Origin: a virus
Length of the DNA stretch: 37,065 nt
Reading direction: 5' to 3' (one strand)
Virus record (IMG/VR): IMGVR_UViG_3300027865_000022
Coordinates: 1-37,065 of that record
Shown: positions 1-7,338 of the stretch, piece by piece
Layout: each line of letters opens with the position of its first letter
How positions within the stretch are numbered: position 1 is the stretch's first letter
Translations under genes and position numbers: made by a program
The notes under the pieces: model-generated
Databases searched by the model: none
Told to the model about the DNA's origin: nothing
What the model saw: the letters and a program-made list of their open reading frames with translations, nothing else

Positions 1-117
1 GAGGTCGGCCCCGCCCCTTACACCTTTTTCAACTGTTTCCTTTGTGGTTGCTGACTCCTCAGATTCATAGATTATAGTGTCTGAAGTGTCTGAATTGTAG
101 CTTGAAAATATCTTCAT
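1..117 (-). CDS. Unknown protein, N-terminal part only (cut by window edge)
   Basis: An open frame reads leftward from ATG at 117 and stays open for 39 codons to the window edge. The start has a strong ribosome binding site (GGAGGG, about 6 nt upstream). The visible residues begin MKIFSSYNSDTSDTIIYESE and are rich in Ser, Thr and Glu, with no recognisable domain. It lies downstream of the replication gene on the same strand, so it probably belongs to the same leftward operon. The 118-271 gap before it holds no convincing ATG-started gene. Function unknown. Confidence 0.55.
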   Translation of the reverse strand, partial: MKIFSSYNSDTSDTIIYESEESATTKETVEKGVRGGADL

Positions 118-271
118 TTTTTTCCCTCCAATTCGTTATTCACAGAGTTGGCACTAGCAAAATTTGCATATTTAATATATTCTTCCGCTATTACTATCCC
201 TCCAAGTTTTACAATCTGTCTTTAAAATGGTGTTCTTTCGCCAGCCACCATCAGAATCTACCTATCACATC

Positions 272-1066
272 TCACTCCAATGGTGCAAAGGGGTTCTCTT
301 CTTCTTCGGTTTCCATGCCGATGATGGCAGATGAGTCATTAAAGCCATGTGCCCTTAGCCATGAGGCTGGATATGGAACATATTGGCCGCCCTCTTTTCT
401 CCAGCTTGTCGTTTTTTTATGACTGGTGATTGAATCCAATATTTTTTTAAGGTCTACCGGTCCATGGTATTTCGGATAATCAGGTTTAAGGAAAATTTGC
501 CACCAGGCTTTGAGAGCATCCGGCTTATTCCTCTTTTTCGGATAAGCTTGATAGAATTCTTCAAATCCTTCAGGAATTCCATTTTTTTCACAAAAGGTTT
601 TATTCTTTTCTTTCTTTACATTCTTATCATTCTTGTTAATGGCGAGACGTTCCTGGTTCGCCACTGGTTCGCCACTGGTTCGCTGGTCGGTTCGCTGGTC
701 GGTTCGCTCGTAGTTTTTAGGGTTTTGATAATACTCGTAATTACAAACAGTTATCAAGTTCCCTCGTGGTTCACAAACCAGTTCAATCATTAGTGCCTCC
801 CGCAAGCGTTTCATGCAGCGCTTCATAGCGCTTTCGCTGTAGAATTTTTTACAGCAACCAACATTCCAATGAAGTGATTCCCTGATATCTCGATAGCTTC
901 TAAATAATTGCCCTCTTTTCACAATAAAACCATTATATTTCTTGCCTTCATGGTTGGCTTCCCGCATAAGATAATCCCAGACCTCCCTGTCTATGGGCGC
1001 AGAATGGGCTATCCGTGATTCTCTTATGCAGCGTGATTTTATGTAATAACCGCCCTTAATTGCCAT
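272..1066 (-). CDS. Phage replication protein (lambda O / DnaD-like)
   Basis: A 264-residue protein. Residues 1-115 look like the winged-helix N-terminus of phage replication initiators (IDREVWDYLMREAN, then KRGQLFRSYRDIRESL). A hydrophilic linker at about 118-155 is rich in Lys, Asn, Arg and Gln and carries the short repeat TDQRTDQRT, encoded by 11-12 nt tandem repeats at 654-710. The C-terminal domain has the FEEFYQAYPKKRNKPDALKAW and PASWLRAHGF pattern seen in phage O-like proteins that recruit the host helicase loader. The likely role is to bind the phage origin and load helicase. It follows the small regulator gene by 45 nt in the same orientation, so it is probably driven by the leftward promoter at 1373-1401. 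The family assignment is by motif memory, not a search. Confidence 0.7.
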   Translation of the reverse strand: MAIKGGYYIKSRCIRESRIAHSAPIDREVWDYLMREANHEGKKYNGFIVKRGQLFRSYRDIRESLHWNVGCCKKFYSESAMKRCMKRLREALMIELVCEPRGNLITVCNYEYYQNPKNYERTDQRTDQRTSGEPVANQERLAINKNDKNVKKEKNKTFCEKNGIPEGFEEFYQAYPKKRNKPDALKAWWQIFLKPDYPKYHGPVDLKKILDSITSHKKTTSWRKEGGQYVPYPASWLRAHGFNDSSAIIGMETEEEENPFAPLE

Positions 1067-1111
1067 AAGACCGGCCCATTTTGTCGATAATAATTTGCCT
1101 GAAACCGACTT

Positions 1112-1333
1112 TCATTTTATTTTCGTTGACTCACAAGCAACGCTTGCAATGACTGGCGCCCTCCCCCCATTTTTACTTTTTGTCAATCCGAGCCTTTTTA
1201 CGCCCGTCCCAATAGTAATGATGTACATTTCGTTAACGCTTATTCTCCTTCTAACAGCCTCTTCTTTCACGGCAAAGTGCAAATCGTTATCTATCCCCTT
1301 AATATTTGTTCCTGTTGTGTTTTTTTTAGCCAT
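1112..1333 (-). CDS. Small ribbon-helix-helix-like DNA-binding regulator
   Basis: A 73-residue protein starting at ATG 1333, chosen because AGGGAG lies about 8 nt upstream; the longer frame from 1393 would start inside the -10 region. The stretch NIKGIDNDLHFAVKEEAVRR followed by ISVNEMYIITIGTGVKRLG has the strand-helix-helix rhythm of Arc/CopG/MetJ regulators. It sits directly beside the divergent promoter region with its repeated CAATACTTTT half-sites, where an autoregulator would be expected. The C-terminus has no recognisable motif. Role inferred from fold rhythm and position; an alternative is an antitoxin-like protein, but no toxin gene is seen beside it. Confidence 0.55.
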   Translation of the reverse strand: MAKKNTTGTNIKGIDNDLHFAVKEEAVRRRISVNEMYIITIGTGVKRLGLTKSKNGGRAPVIASVACESTKIK

Positions 1334-1372
1334 TAAAGAACTCCCTAATTTTGGTTGACAATTTATTTTTAA

Positions 1373-1401
1373 AATATACCAATACTTTTCCACACTGTCA
1401 A
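1373..1401 (-). promoter_or_regulatory. Leftward sigma-70 promoter for regulator and replication genes
   Basis: On the minus strand, TTGACA (1396-1401) and TATATT (1373-1378) are separated by exactly 17 nt. It would transcribe the small regulator at 1333 and then the replication protein. Its -35 box forms one arm of the shared inverted repeat, so binding there should block both directions. Confidence 0.75.
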
Positions 1402-1435
1402 TACTTTTTTTATTATTTTTAAAAAAGTATTGACA
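1396..1435. promoter_or_regulatory. Probable operator: 15-bp inverted repeat between divergent promoters
   Basis: TGTCAATACTTTTTT (1396-1410) is repeated perfectly in inverted form (1421-1435) around a 10-nt AT-rich centre. Each arm contains the -35 box of one promoter. A further direct copy of CAATACTTTT lies at 1380-1389, within the spacer of the leftward promoter. Three copies of the same half-site suggest cooperative binding by a small repressor, most simply the product of 1112-1333. Confidence 0.6.
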
Positions 1436-1458
1436 AGAGGTTTTGGCGTTGGTATCTT
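1430..1458 (+). promoter_or_regulatory. Rightward sigma-70 promoter for the recombination operon
   Basis: TTGACA (1430-1435), a 17-nt spacer and TATCTT (1453-1458). It lies 40 nt upstream of the first small gene of the plus-strand operon. A second TATAGA-like box just downstream could also contribute. Confidence 0.75.
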
Positions 1459-1497
1459 AGGTATAGATTTTGTTTTTTTGATCAGGGAGGACATGGA

Positions 1498-1629
1498 ATG
1501 GAAGAGTACGAAATAATCCAGGAGTTTTTAGACAAACACTGCGACGGTGTTTGCAAGGAAGAGTGCGAGCACTGGTGCGTAAACGGGTGTCAAAGCCCGG
1601 ATAACCCGAATAATAAGGAGGCCATGTGA
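1498..1629 (+). CDS. Small cysteine-rich protein
   Basis: A 43-residue protein with GGGAGG about 8 nt upstream of ATG 1498; a nearby ATG at 1493 in another frame stops after 7 codons. The core CDGVCKEECEHWCVNGC has five closely spaced cysteines and a histidine, which suggests metal binding. It is the first gene of the rightward operon, and its stop abuts the next start directly (TGA ATG). The 15-nt stretch encoding its C-terminal SPDN region (1593-1607) recurs exactly in the next gene at 1950-1964. Function unknown. Confidence 0.55.
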   Translation: MEEYEIIQEFLDKHCDGVCKEECEHWCVNGCQSPDNPNNKEAM

Positions 1630-2052
1630 ATGGATGTAAAAGGGGAGATTTACAACATGTCGTTGTGTTCGACAACTCTAGAGGGGAAAGACCACATCTT
1701 AGAGCTATCGCTGACCCTGAAATTCAAGGCTCTCGAATTCCCAGAATTCCCAGAATTAGCGCCGCTATTTGAGTACGGGGAAACGCAGTCTGTATCCCTT
1801 GGGAGGGGTACCGCTATTCGCAAGGGCACATATCGTATTGATATCGGTGAAAGTTTCGACTTCAAGGGACAGCTTGACCGGATCGGGTACAAGGGCTATG
1901 TTTATCTCATGCTTAAAAGCGGTTATATTCAAGGCTCTCGAATTCGTCTAAGCCCGGATAACCCTAGCGTTGGGTTTTTGACCTGGATTGCGGATAACTT
2001 CCGCAAAATGATAGACATGCGGATCACTGAGATTAGGGATAAAGATGTCTAA
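1630..2052 (+). CDS. Unknown protein containing a RecT-like motif (patchwork gene)
   Basis: A 140-residue protein preceded by AAGGAGG at a good distance. Residues about 84-97 (IGYKGYVYLMLKSG) are identical to a conserved segment of the RecT encoded at 3080-4243, although the DNA differs at several third-codon positions. The sequence just after it copies two nearby stretches: a 19-nt direct repeat (1722-1740 and 1927-1945, read in different frames) and a 15-nt copy of 1593-1607 at 1950-1964. The rest, including the C-terminal NPSVGFLTWIADNFRKMIDM, matches no family I recognise. It overlaps the nuclease gene by 8 nt, which suggests translational coupling. It may be a natural chimera rather than a functional recombinase. 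Confidence 0.6.
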   Translation: MDVKGEIYNMSLCSTTLEGKDHILELSLTLKFKALEFPEFPELAPLFEYGETQSVSLGRGTAIRKGTYRIDIGESFDFKGQLDRIGYKGYVYLMLKSGYIQGSRIRLSPDNPSVGFLTWIADNFRKMIDMRITEIRDKDV

Positions 2053-2917
2053 CGATTGGATCTATCTTTCAGCTTCTCAAATCAAGGGAATGGCCACTTG
2101 CCCCCGGAAGCAATATTATAAGCGGGTGCTGAAGTGGGATGAGGGAAGCCACTTTAATTTTATAATTGGCTCCACCAATCATTCCATCGGGGAGGAATCC
2201 CAGCGGCTTAAATGCTTGGGGTTGCCTCCTTATAAAAAATCAAAGGCCAAGGAGAGAGCAGTCTTTTGGTTCAACTACCACCTCGCTAAATATTCGGAGA
2301 AGGGCGAGATTAGGTTGGATGCTAACGAGAAAGAGTTTGAGTGGGATGATTTGCTGGAAAAATATATAGCTGATTGTAAGGAATATGCATGGATCTATGT
2401 TGATCAAATACTGCCTAAAATGGAGCCTATGAGGGACGAAGAGAACGGCAAGCCCATGATCGAATATCCCTTTGAGTTAAATTATATATTCAACGACGGA
2501 CTCAAGGTAAAAGTAATTGGTTTTATCGACACCATAGACATAAAAGAAATAGTGGTTGACTTGAAGAACGTCGGTAAAAAACCGTCAACCACTGAGGTTA
2601 GAGAATCGGATCAATACAAAATCTATGCCATTTGGTTCAAGCATAAATTCGGACGATTCCCGACCATCCGGCAAGATACCATTGTGAAAGTAAAAAACCC
2701 TTATTATGCTCCGGTTGATGGCTTTATCTGTGAGGAAGATGAGGTAATACTCAAGCGAAGAGTCCATACCTTCGCCCAGCAGAAAATACGTGGGGTGATC
2801 CATCCATCTGGGATGACCTACATGTGCAATGAACGAATGTGTGCTTTCTACCCGACCAAGGAGAGCGTGAAAAAGCAACAATTTTGTGATCATCATTACG
2901 CCAAAACAAATATTTGA
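2045..2917 (+). CDS. Cas4/RecB-type PD-(D/E)XK exonuclease with Fe-S cysteines
   Basis: A 290-residue protein. It starts SASQIKGMATCPRKQYYKRV, the N-terminal cysteine motif of Cas4/AddB-like nucleases (Cys19). Three more cysteines near the C-terminus (261, 266, 281) complete a likely 4Fe-4S site. Catalytic signatures are GFIDTID followed by VVDLKN (the D...DxK core) and QYKIYAIWF (the QxxxY-type motif). With RecT next door, the probable role is a DNA end-resecting exonuclease for single-strand annealing, equivalent to lambda Exo or RecE. Cas4 itself acts in CRISPR spacer acquisition, which is worth noting given the mini-array elsewhere in this window, but the RecT neighbour favours recombination. 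The overlap with the upstream gene suggests coupled translation. Confidence 0.8.
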   Translation: MSNDWIYLSASQIKGMATCPRKQYYKRVLKWDEGSHFNFIIGSTNHSIGEESQRLKCLGLPPYKKSKAKERAVFWFNYHLAKYSEKGEIRLDANEKEFEWDDLLEKYIADCKEYAWIYVDQILPKMEPMRDEENGKPMIEYPFELNYIFNDGLKVKVIGFIDTIDIKEIVVDLKNVGKKPSTTEVRESDQYKIYAIWFKHKFGRFPTIRQDTIVKVKNPYYAPVDGFICEEDEVILKRRVHTFAQQKIRGVIHPSGMTYMCNERMCAFYPTKESVKKQQFCDHHYAKTNI

Positions 2918-3079
2918 TTTTGCGCGGAGACGGGTATCACGTGACGCCAGTGGTTAGAAGTATGGTGAAAATCCAGGCGTCTAAGTTTATGCCATAAGGC
3001 ATTTTAATTCCAACAGTGCCAGCGATAGGTAGGGGATGAGATTCTCGCCCGACCAATAATTCATATTAAAGGAGAGATT

Positions 3080-4243
3080 ATGTCCGGAATGATGAAGTAT
3101 GATAAATACAAAGTAATGAATCAACATGATAAGATTGAATACATTAATGGCCTGGTTAAGTCCCAATCAGACTTAATATCCCAAACGTTGCCTAATAGGA
3201 ACCAGATAGAAAGATTTCTCCGCAGCTTAACCCTTGCCATAGGATCGGCAAACCAACAACTCTTGAATTGCACTCCTTATAGCATATTCTCAAGTTGCTT
3301 AAACCTGGCCTATTTTGGCCTTGATCCCTCTCCCTACCTAGGGCATGGATATCTTGTGCCCTTCAAAGATCGGGCCACCTTAGTCATTGGGTACAAAGGA
3401 TATGTTTACCTCATGCTAAAGAGTGGCCTGTTCAACAATGTTAATGCTGAGGTTGTCTATGATAAAGAGGAATTTTGTTTGCAGTTAGGAATGTGCCGAT
3501 CACTTATTCACTCTCCTTCTGCACCTTCATTACGAGGTGAAGCAAAAGGAGCTTATACGACCTTGCAGTATAAAGAAGGGCATCAAGACTTTTGCTGGAT
3601 GTGGTGGGAAGAGATAAAAGCTATAAGGGATGGATCGAGGGGCTATAATCCACAAGCACCAAGTGGGCCATGGTTAAATCATCCCGGGGAAATGATGAAG
3701 AAAACACCGACACGCCGTATTATAAAACTCGCACAATTTCCGGTAGGAGATGACCGTTTCCGGGTAGCGGCTGAGGTTGATGGCTCGCAGGAGGGAGGGG
3801 TTGACCTCCTCAAACAGGAGCTTAAGGTCGGGGCAATTAAGGATGTAAATGGCAATTGGCTTGAGCCCGACCCAGAACCAACCAAGGACAACGAAGTGAC
3901 CGTTGAGGCAACAGTCACGGAAGTGGAGCCGGCCAAGACGCGACCAGGAGCAGAGGCAAAGGTGACCCCGGAGGTGTCCACAAGCACAAAAAGACTCAGC
4001 GGGCTCATAGAGGAAATGAAGGATTTTGGCGTTGACTTAACTGACCTGTATCAATGGTTCGAAAAGCAGGGCGCAACCTCGGTGGTTGAAAGGATTGTCA
4101 AAACCGAGGAAGCCTTGGAGCTTCTTGGAAACAGCATCCCCTGGTTGGCAATATCCGGGCAGGATGAAGAGGAGCCAAAACAGGAAGAGACAAAACAGCC
4201 TGAGTGGATGAAGAAATCCGGTGATGATGAAGAAATCCGGTGA
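3080..4243 (+). CDS. recT: RecT-family single-strand annealing protein
   Basis: A 387-residue protein with a strong AAAGGAGAG site before ATG 3080. The RecT core occupies about residues 30-260: SIFSSCLNLAYFGLDPSP, LGHGYLVPFKDRATLVIGYK and the basic KKTPTRRIIKLAQFP near its end. It promotes annealing of single strands in phage replication and recombination, partnered with the nuclease upstream. The C-terminal tail (260-387) is acidic and longer than the core family needs. The gene ends inside a 19-nt tandem repeat (4208-4258), so its last residues and stop codon are products of a duplication. The 162-nt gap upstream holds only a weak hairpin (ATGCC/GGCAT at about 2991) and no gene. Confidence 0.9.
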   Translation: MSGMMKYDKYKVMNQHDKIEYINGLVKSQSDLISQTLPNRNQIERFLRSLTLAIGSANQQLLNCTPYSIFSSCLNLAYFGLDPSPYLGHGYLVPFKDRATLVIGYKGYVYLMLKSGLFNNVNAEVVYDKEEFCLQLGMCRSLIHSPSAPSLRGEAKGAYTTLQYKEGHQDFCWMWWEEIKAIRDGSRGYNPQAPSGPWLNHPGEMMKKTPTRRIIKLAQFPVGDDRFRVAAEVDGSQEGGVDLLKQELKVGAIKDVNGNWLEPDPEPTKDNEVTVEATVTEVEPAKTRPGAEAKVTPEVSTSTKRLSGLIEEMKDFGVDLTDLYQWFEKQGATSVVERIVKTEEALELLGNSIPWLAISGQDEEEPKQEETKQPEWMKKSGDDEEIR

Positions 4244-4258
4244 TGATGAAGAAATATC
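4208..4258 (+). repeat. 19-nt tandem repeat across the recT stop codon
   Basis: The unit ATGAAGAAATCCGGTGATG occurs twice exactly (4208-4226, 4227-4245), followed by a 13-nt partial copy. The unit is not a multiple of three, so the copies are read in different frames, and the second copy supplies the TGA stop. Confidence 0.9.
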
Positions 4259-4299
4259 TTAAACGCTGGAATAAATAAAATGGGACTAAAGGAAAAATC

Positions 4300-5316
4300 A
4301 TGGAAAACGAATTACAGGTTAAGGCATATGCAGATAAGTCCAATTCCCTAGTGGTGGAGGATGACAAAAGTCTGAAAGTCGCAAAAATACTCAAAAGGCA
4401 GATATCCAGCCTCAAGACCTTAATTACAAGCTCCACGGATGTAGAATATCGAGAAAAGAAGGATGCCTATGATGAAGCCCTGAAGGAGATTAAGTCCCTG
4501 AAGGAAGCCTATCAAAAGATACAAAATTCCCGACTGTCTTTTACCAAGCCACTGTCTCTCGCATTCAAGACCATCAAACAAAAGATTGAAAATTATAACC
4601 TTCAATGCGAGCAGGCGGAGCAACGCCGCATCGAGGAGGAGGAGAAGCTTGCTGAAGAGCAACGCCGCATCGAGGAGGAGGAGAAGCTTGCTGAAGAGCA
4701 ACGCCGCATCGAGGAGGAGGAGAAGCTTGCTGAAGAGCAACGCCGGATTTCCGAAGAGTTGAAAGCGAAAGAAGAAGAAGCCGCGCGTGCCGAAGAAAAA
4801 AGAAAACTCGATGAGGAAAAAGCGTCTCAGGAAAAGTTAGCGGCACAAAAAAAAGCGGAAACCAGTCCGGAATACGCGACACTGAAGCCCGATGCCGAAG
4901 TTGATCCTATTTGCAATCATGGTCATTATCCCGGAGACTGCGACAAGTGTAACCCTGTCAGTAAGTTAGAACAGGGGATGGTGGTGACCAAAGAAACCGG
5001 GGTCACAAATGACGGCGAGGAATGTCCAGGGTGCGATGCTGAGAGAAATGTTACCAAACCACCCCCCATTGTCCATCCGGAAGAGAAGCACGAGCCCGTC
5101 ACCAAGCAAAAAAGGGAAGTGAGGTGCCAAGTAGTGAATTTAAAATCCTTTGCCGCTGGGATAGCGTCCGGAGAGGTACCGACCGAATGCATGCGGCCGC
5201 ACACGGAGACGTTGAATAATTACGCACAAGGATTCCATAATCATGCCAAAGAAGGGGACGGTTTTTTCCCGGGATGCATGATAGTGGAGGTATGTTATAC
5301 GGGAAATATATCATGA
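4300..5316 (+). CDS. Coiled-coil protein with perfect heptad-like repeats (DUF1351-like)
   Basis: A 338-residue protein. Residues 1-105 are helical and Lys/Glu-rich, like DUF1351-type phage proteins often found near RecT. Three exact copies of the 13-residue unit EQRRIEEEEKLAE follow at about 107-145, then more charged coiled coil to about 190. The C-terminal third has paired cysteines (CNHGHYPGDCDKC and CPGC), which suggest zinc binding, and ends in an unrecognised domain. It lies between recT and the helicase, and its TGA overlaps the helicase ATG (ATGA). It may be a recombination accessory or scaffold protein; function not established. Confidence 0.7.
   Translation: MENELQVKAYADKSNSLVVEDDKSLKVAKILKRQISSLKTLITSSTDVEYREKKDAYDEALKEIKSLKEAYQKIQNSRLSFTKPLSLAFKTIKQKIENYNLQCEQAEQRRIEEEEKLAEEQRRIEEEEKLAEEQRRIEEEEKLAEEQRRISEELKAKEEEAARAEEKRKLDEEKASQEKLAAQKKAETSPEYATLKPDAEVDPICNHGHYPGDCDKCNPVSKLEQGMVVTKETGVTNDGEECPGCDAERNVTKPPPIVHPEEKHEPVTKQKREVRCQVVNLKSFAAGIASGEVPTECMRPHTETLNNYAQGFHNHAKEGDGFFPGCMIVEVCYTGNIS
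4618..4734 (+). repeat. Three perfect 39-nt tandem repeats
   Basis: Three exact 39-nt units (4618-4656, 4657-4695, 4696-4734) and a partial fourth encode EQRRIEEEEKLAE repeats. The absence even of synonymous differences points to recent duplication or conversion. Confidence 0.9.
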
Positions 5317-6524
5317 ACCTTAAAGAAGCCCTCAAAAGATACTTCGGCTATGATTCATTTCGGGAAAACCAAGAGGATGTTATCAAGAGCATCCTCTCCG
5401 GCCGGGATACGGTTTTAATCGCTCCCACGGGACTTGGGAAGAGTATTTGTTTCCAGCTTCCCGCGATTCTGTCCGATGGGGTTACAATTGTTATCTCCCC
5501 CCTCATTTCTCTGATGAAAGATCAGGCGGACGGATTGAATAAAATGGGGATCGGGGCAGCCTTTATTAATTCGAGCATCACCTGTGCGGCGGAGAAGCGG
5601 GCGATAAACAGAAAGCTCCATGAGGGTACAATTAAAATCCTTTATGTGGCCCCGGAGCGGTTAAACAATCATATTTTTATGACGTTCATCAAGTCGCTGA
5701 AAGTATCTATTCTGGCAGTGGATGAGGCGCACTGTATCTCCCAATGGGGCCATCAGTTTAGACCAAGTTATCACAAAATAAACCAGTTAAGGAAAATATT
5801 TCCTATGGTTCCTTGCATGGCTCTCACTGCTACTGCCACCCTTACTGTGAGGGATGATATTATCAAGCAGCTTGAAATGAAAGACCCGGTAATATTCCAG
5901 AGTTCTTTTGACCGGACAAATCTATACATAAGCGTTGTTAAGGCTTTCGACAAACACAAACAACTTATCGATATCATGGGCCAAAATAAACACGATGGCT
6001 CCACAATCATTTACTGCATCTCCAGAGAGGAGAGCGAAAGGATAGCAAACACCTTGACCGAGTCCGGTTTTTATGCCCAAGCTTATCACGCTGGCATAAA
6101 AAGTGGAGAGAGGATGCAAATCCAAGATGATTTTATCTCCGGGGAATGCAAAACGATTGTAGCAACAACCGCTTTTGGCATGGGTATTGACAAACCGGAT
6201 GTCAGACGTGTTATCCATGCGGATCTTTCAAAAACTATGGAGAATTATTATCAGGAAATAGGGCGGGGTGGTCGTGACGGCAAGCACACAAAATGCATTA
6301 TGATCTGGGACAGAAGAGACGTAAGCCGGTGGGAGTTTTTGATTAGGATAACGACTGAGAATAAAGAAGGTGTTGTGAATGAAGACGAGCGGAAAAGACA
6401 ACTTGATATGCTAAAAAACGTTGTTATTTATTGCACCACAGACGAATGCCGGCGCAAACAAATATTAGCATATTTCCAGGAGGATCACCCTGGGAACTGC
6501 CGGAAATGTGACGTGTGTTTGTGA
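5313..6524 (+). CDS. RecQ-like superfamily 2 DNA helicase (short form)
   Basis: A 403-residue protein. Start 5313 was chosen because it forms an ATGA overlap with the upstream stop and has GGGA 8 nt before it; an in-frame ATG at 5274 would add 13 residues. Motifs in order: FRENQEDVIKSILSGRDTVL, Walker A APTGLGKS, VDEAHCISQWGHQFRPSY (DEAH and the RecQ aromatic loop), ALTATAT, TIIYCISREESE, YHAGI, TTAFGMGIDKPDVR and EIGRGGRDG. The zinc-binding cysteines CTTDECRRKQ...CRKCDVC close the protein. RQC winged-helix and HRDC domains are absent, so it is shorter than the roughly 600-residue E. coli RecQ. It unwinds DNA 3' to 5' and probably works with the nuclease and RecT. Confidence 0.9.
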   Translation: MNLKEALKRYFGYDSFRENQEDVIKSILSGRDTVLIAPTGLGKSICFQLPAILSDGVTIVISPLISLMKDQADGLNKMGIGAAFINSSITCAAEKRAINRKLHEGTIKILYVAPERLNNHIFMTFIKSLKVSILAVDEAHCISQWGHQFRPSYHKINQLRKIFPMVPCMALTATATLTVRDDIIKQLEMKDPVIFQSSFDRTNLYISVVKAFDKHKQLIDIMGQNKHDGSTIIYCISREESERIANTLTESGFYAQAYHAGIKSGERMQIQDDFISGECKTIVATTAFGMGIDKPDVRRVIHADLSKTMENYYQEIGRGGRDGKHTKCIMIWDRRDVSRWEFLIRITTENKEGVVNEDERKRQLDMLKNVVIYCTTDECRRKQILAYFQEDHPGNCRKCDVCL

Positions 6525-6554
6525 AAAATTAAATACAATGGAGGAGGGGAATTA

Positions 6555-6704
6555 ATGAATTCAAAAGAAAAAACAGTCGACTGCCTTGAAAACGCGATGG
6601 CCCTGATTTGCAATCCCCCCGACGTTACCGAGGAAGATCTGAGAACAGCCTATAAGTATCTCCTTGAGCTGGAGGGGCTTTTGGAGGAACAATACAAAGC
6701 TTAA
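6555..6704 (+). CDS. Small acidic helical protein
   Basis: A 49-residue protein with GGAGGGGA just upstream of ATG 6555. The sequence (for example ENAMALICNPPDVTEEDLR) looks helical and soluble, with no recognised family. It is the last gene of the plus-strand operon. Its stop codon overlaps the stop of the converging late gene (shared TTAA at 6701-6704), so there is no space for a terminator between the operons. Confidence 0.6.
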   Translation: MNSKEKTVDCLENAMALICNPPDVTEEDLRTAYKYLLELEGLLEEQYKA

Positions 6705-7060
6705 GAGATCTTATCAATAACCGTGAAAATATAACGCTTGCCCTCTGGTACCGCATGAACCCCAATGCTGTCAATGATTTCCACGTAAAATAAAAAAGAT
6801 GCCTTTACCGGAAAATCGGTAACGGCTGGTCTTAATTGGATTTTGCCGTTAACCGCATCGGTTATAAAAAGCTTAGGACTTGCGCCTGTGTTTATAAAGC
6901 TTTTCGTTGTCCCATCATCCCTGTTGATGAAAAGTAAAGTGATGCTTGTAATGCCGGCTAACGATATCGGCGTCACGCCATCTTCATCAACTAGTTGCCA
7001 GGATTTATAATCCTGAGTCCCAGCAGTAAGATTAGCATTTCCATCAACTATAGTACCCAT
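6701..7060 (-). CDS. Baseplate BppU-like N-terminal domain protein (copy 3)
   Basis: A 119-residue protein: VDGNANLTAGTQDYKSWQLV, then DGVTPISLAGITSITLLF and a C-terminal GKRYIFTVID. The pattern (early beta strands, DG-TPI-L, a loop with SF-TG, final Tyr-x-Phe-x-Val-I strand) matches two other proteins here, at 9973-10326 and 10338-10688, and resembles the N-terminal attachment domain of BppU-type baseplate proteins. It is the last gene of the late operon. Likely a minor tail-tip or baseplate component. Confidence 0.6.
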   Translation of the reverse strand: MGTIVDGNANLTAGTQDYKSWQLVDEDGVTPISLAGITSITLLFINRDDGTTKSFINTGASPKLFITDAVNGKIQLRPAVTDFPVKASFLFYVEIIDSIGVHAVPEGKRYIFTVIDKIS

Positions 7061-7070
7061 ACAAAAGCCT

Positions 7071-7337
7071 CTAATTAAAAAATTTCAATTGTTTCAGATT
7101 GTCCAATGAAAGCATTTGCTTGATAGTGTCCAATATCAACATCTGTTTTGCGGTATCGAGCGACAATAATTGAGCTTTGAATAAATCTAATACAACAGCA
7201 CCGAATGAATCTGAGGCATACTGAAATAGCGTTGTTGCCCTATCCCCGCCGCTTATTGATCCGCTTGCAAACGGCAAAATAGTAAATGTTGATAGATTGT
7301 AAGTCGACAACCTTTTATTTGCGCTGTCAATTGCCAT
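7071..7337 (-). CDS. Unknown small tail-region protein
   Basis: An 88-residue protein. Its start, AIDSANKRLSTYNLSTFTIL followed by PFASGSISGGDRATTLFQYAS, is typical of short proteins found at the ends of phage tail modules. The C-terminal third has three near-copies of a Leu-rich unit (LDTAKQMLILDTIKQMLSLD), which may be a short helical or coiled segment. It sits in a tight run of tail genes (1-10 nt gaps). No function can be assigned. Confidence 0.55.
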   Translation of the reverse strand: MAIDSANKRLSTYNLSTFTILPFASGSISGGDRATTLFQYASDSFGAVVLDLFKAQLLSLDTAKQMLILDTIKQMLSLDNLKQLKFFN

Positions 7338-7338
7338 T

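Noticed and set aside
2991-3006. Hairpin between nuclease and recT as a terminator
   Set aside because: The stem is only 5 bp and the T-run is short; recT has its own strong ribosome site, but no promoter was seen in the gap, so read-through is more likely.
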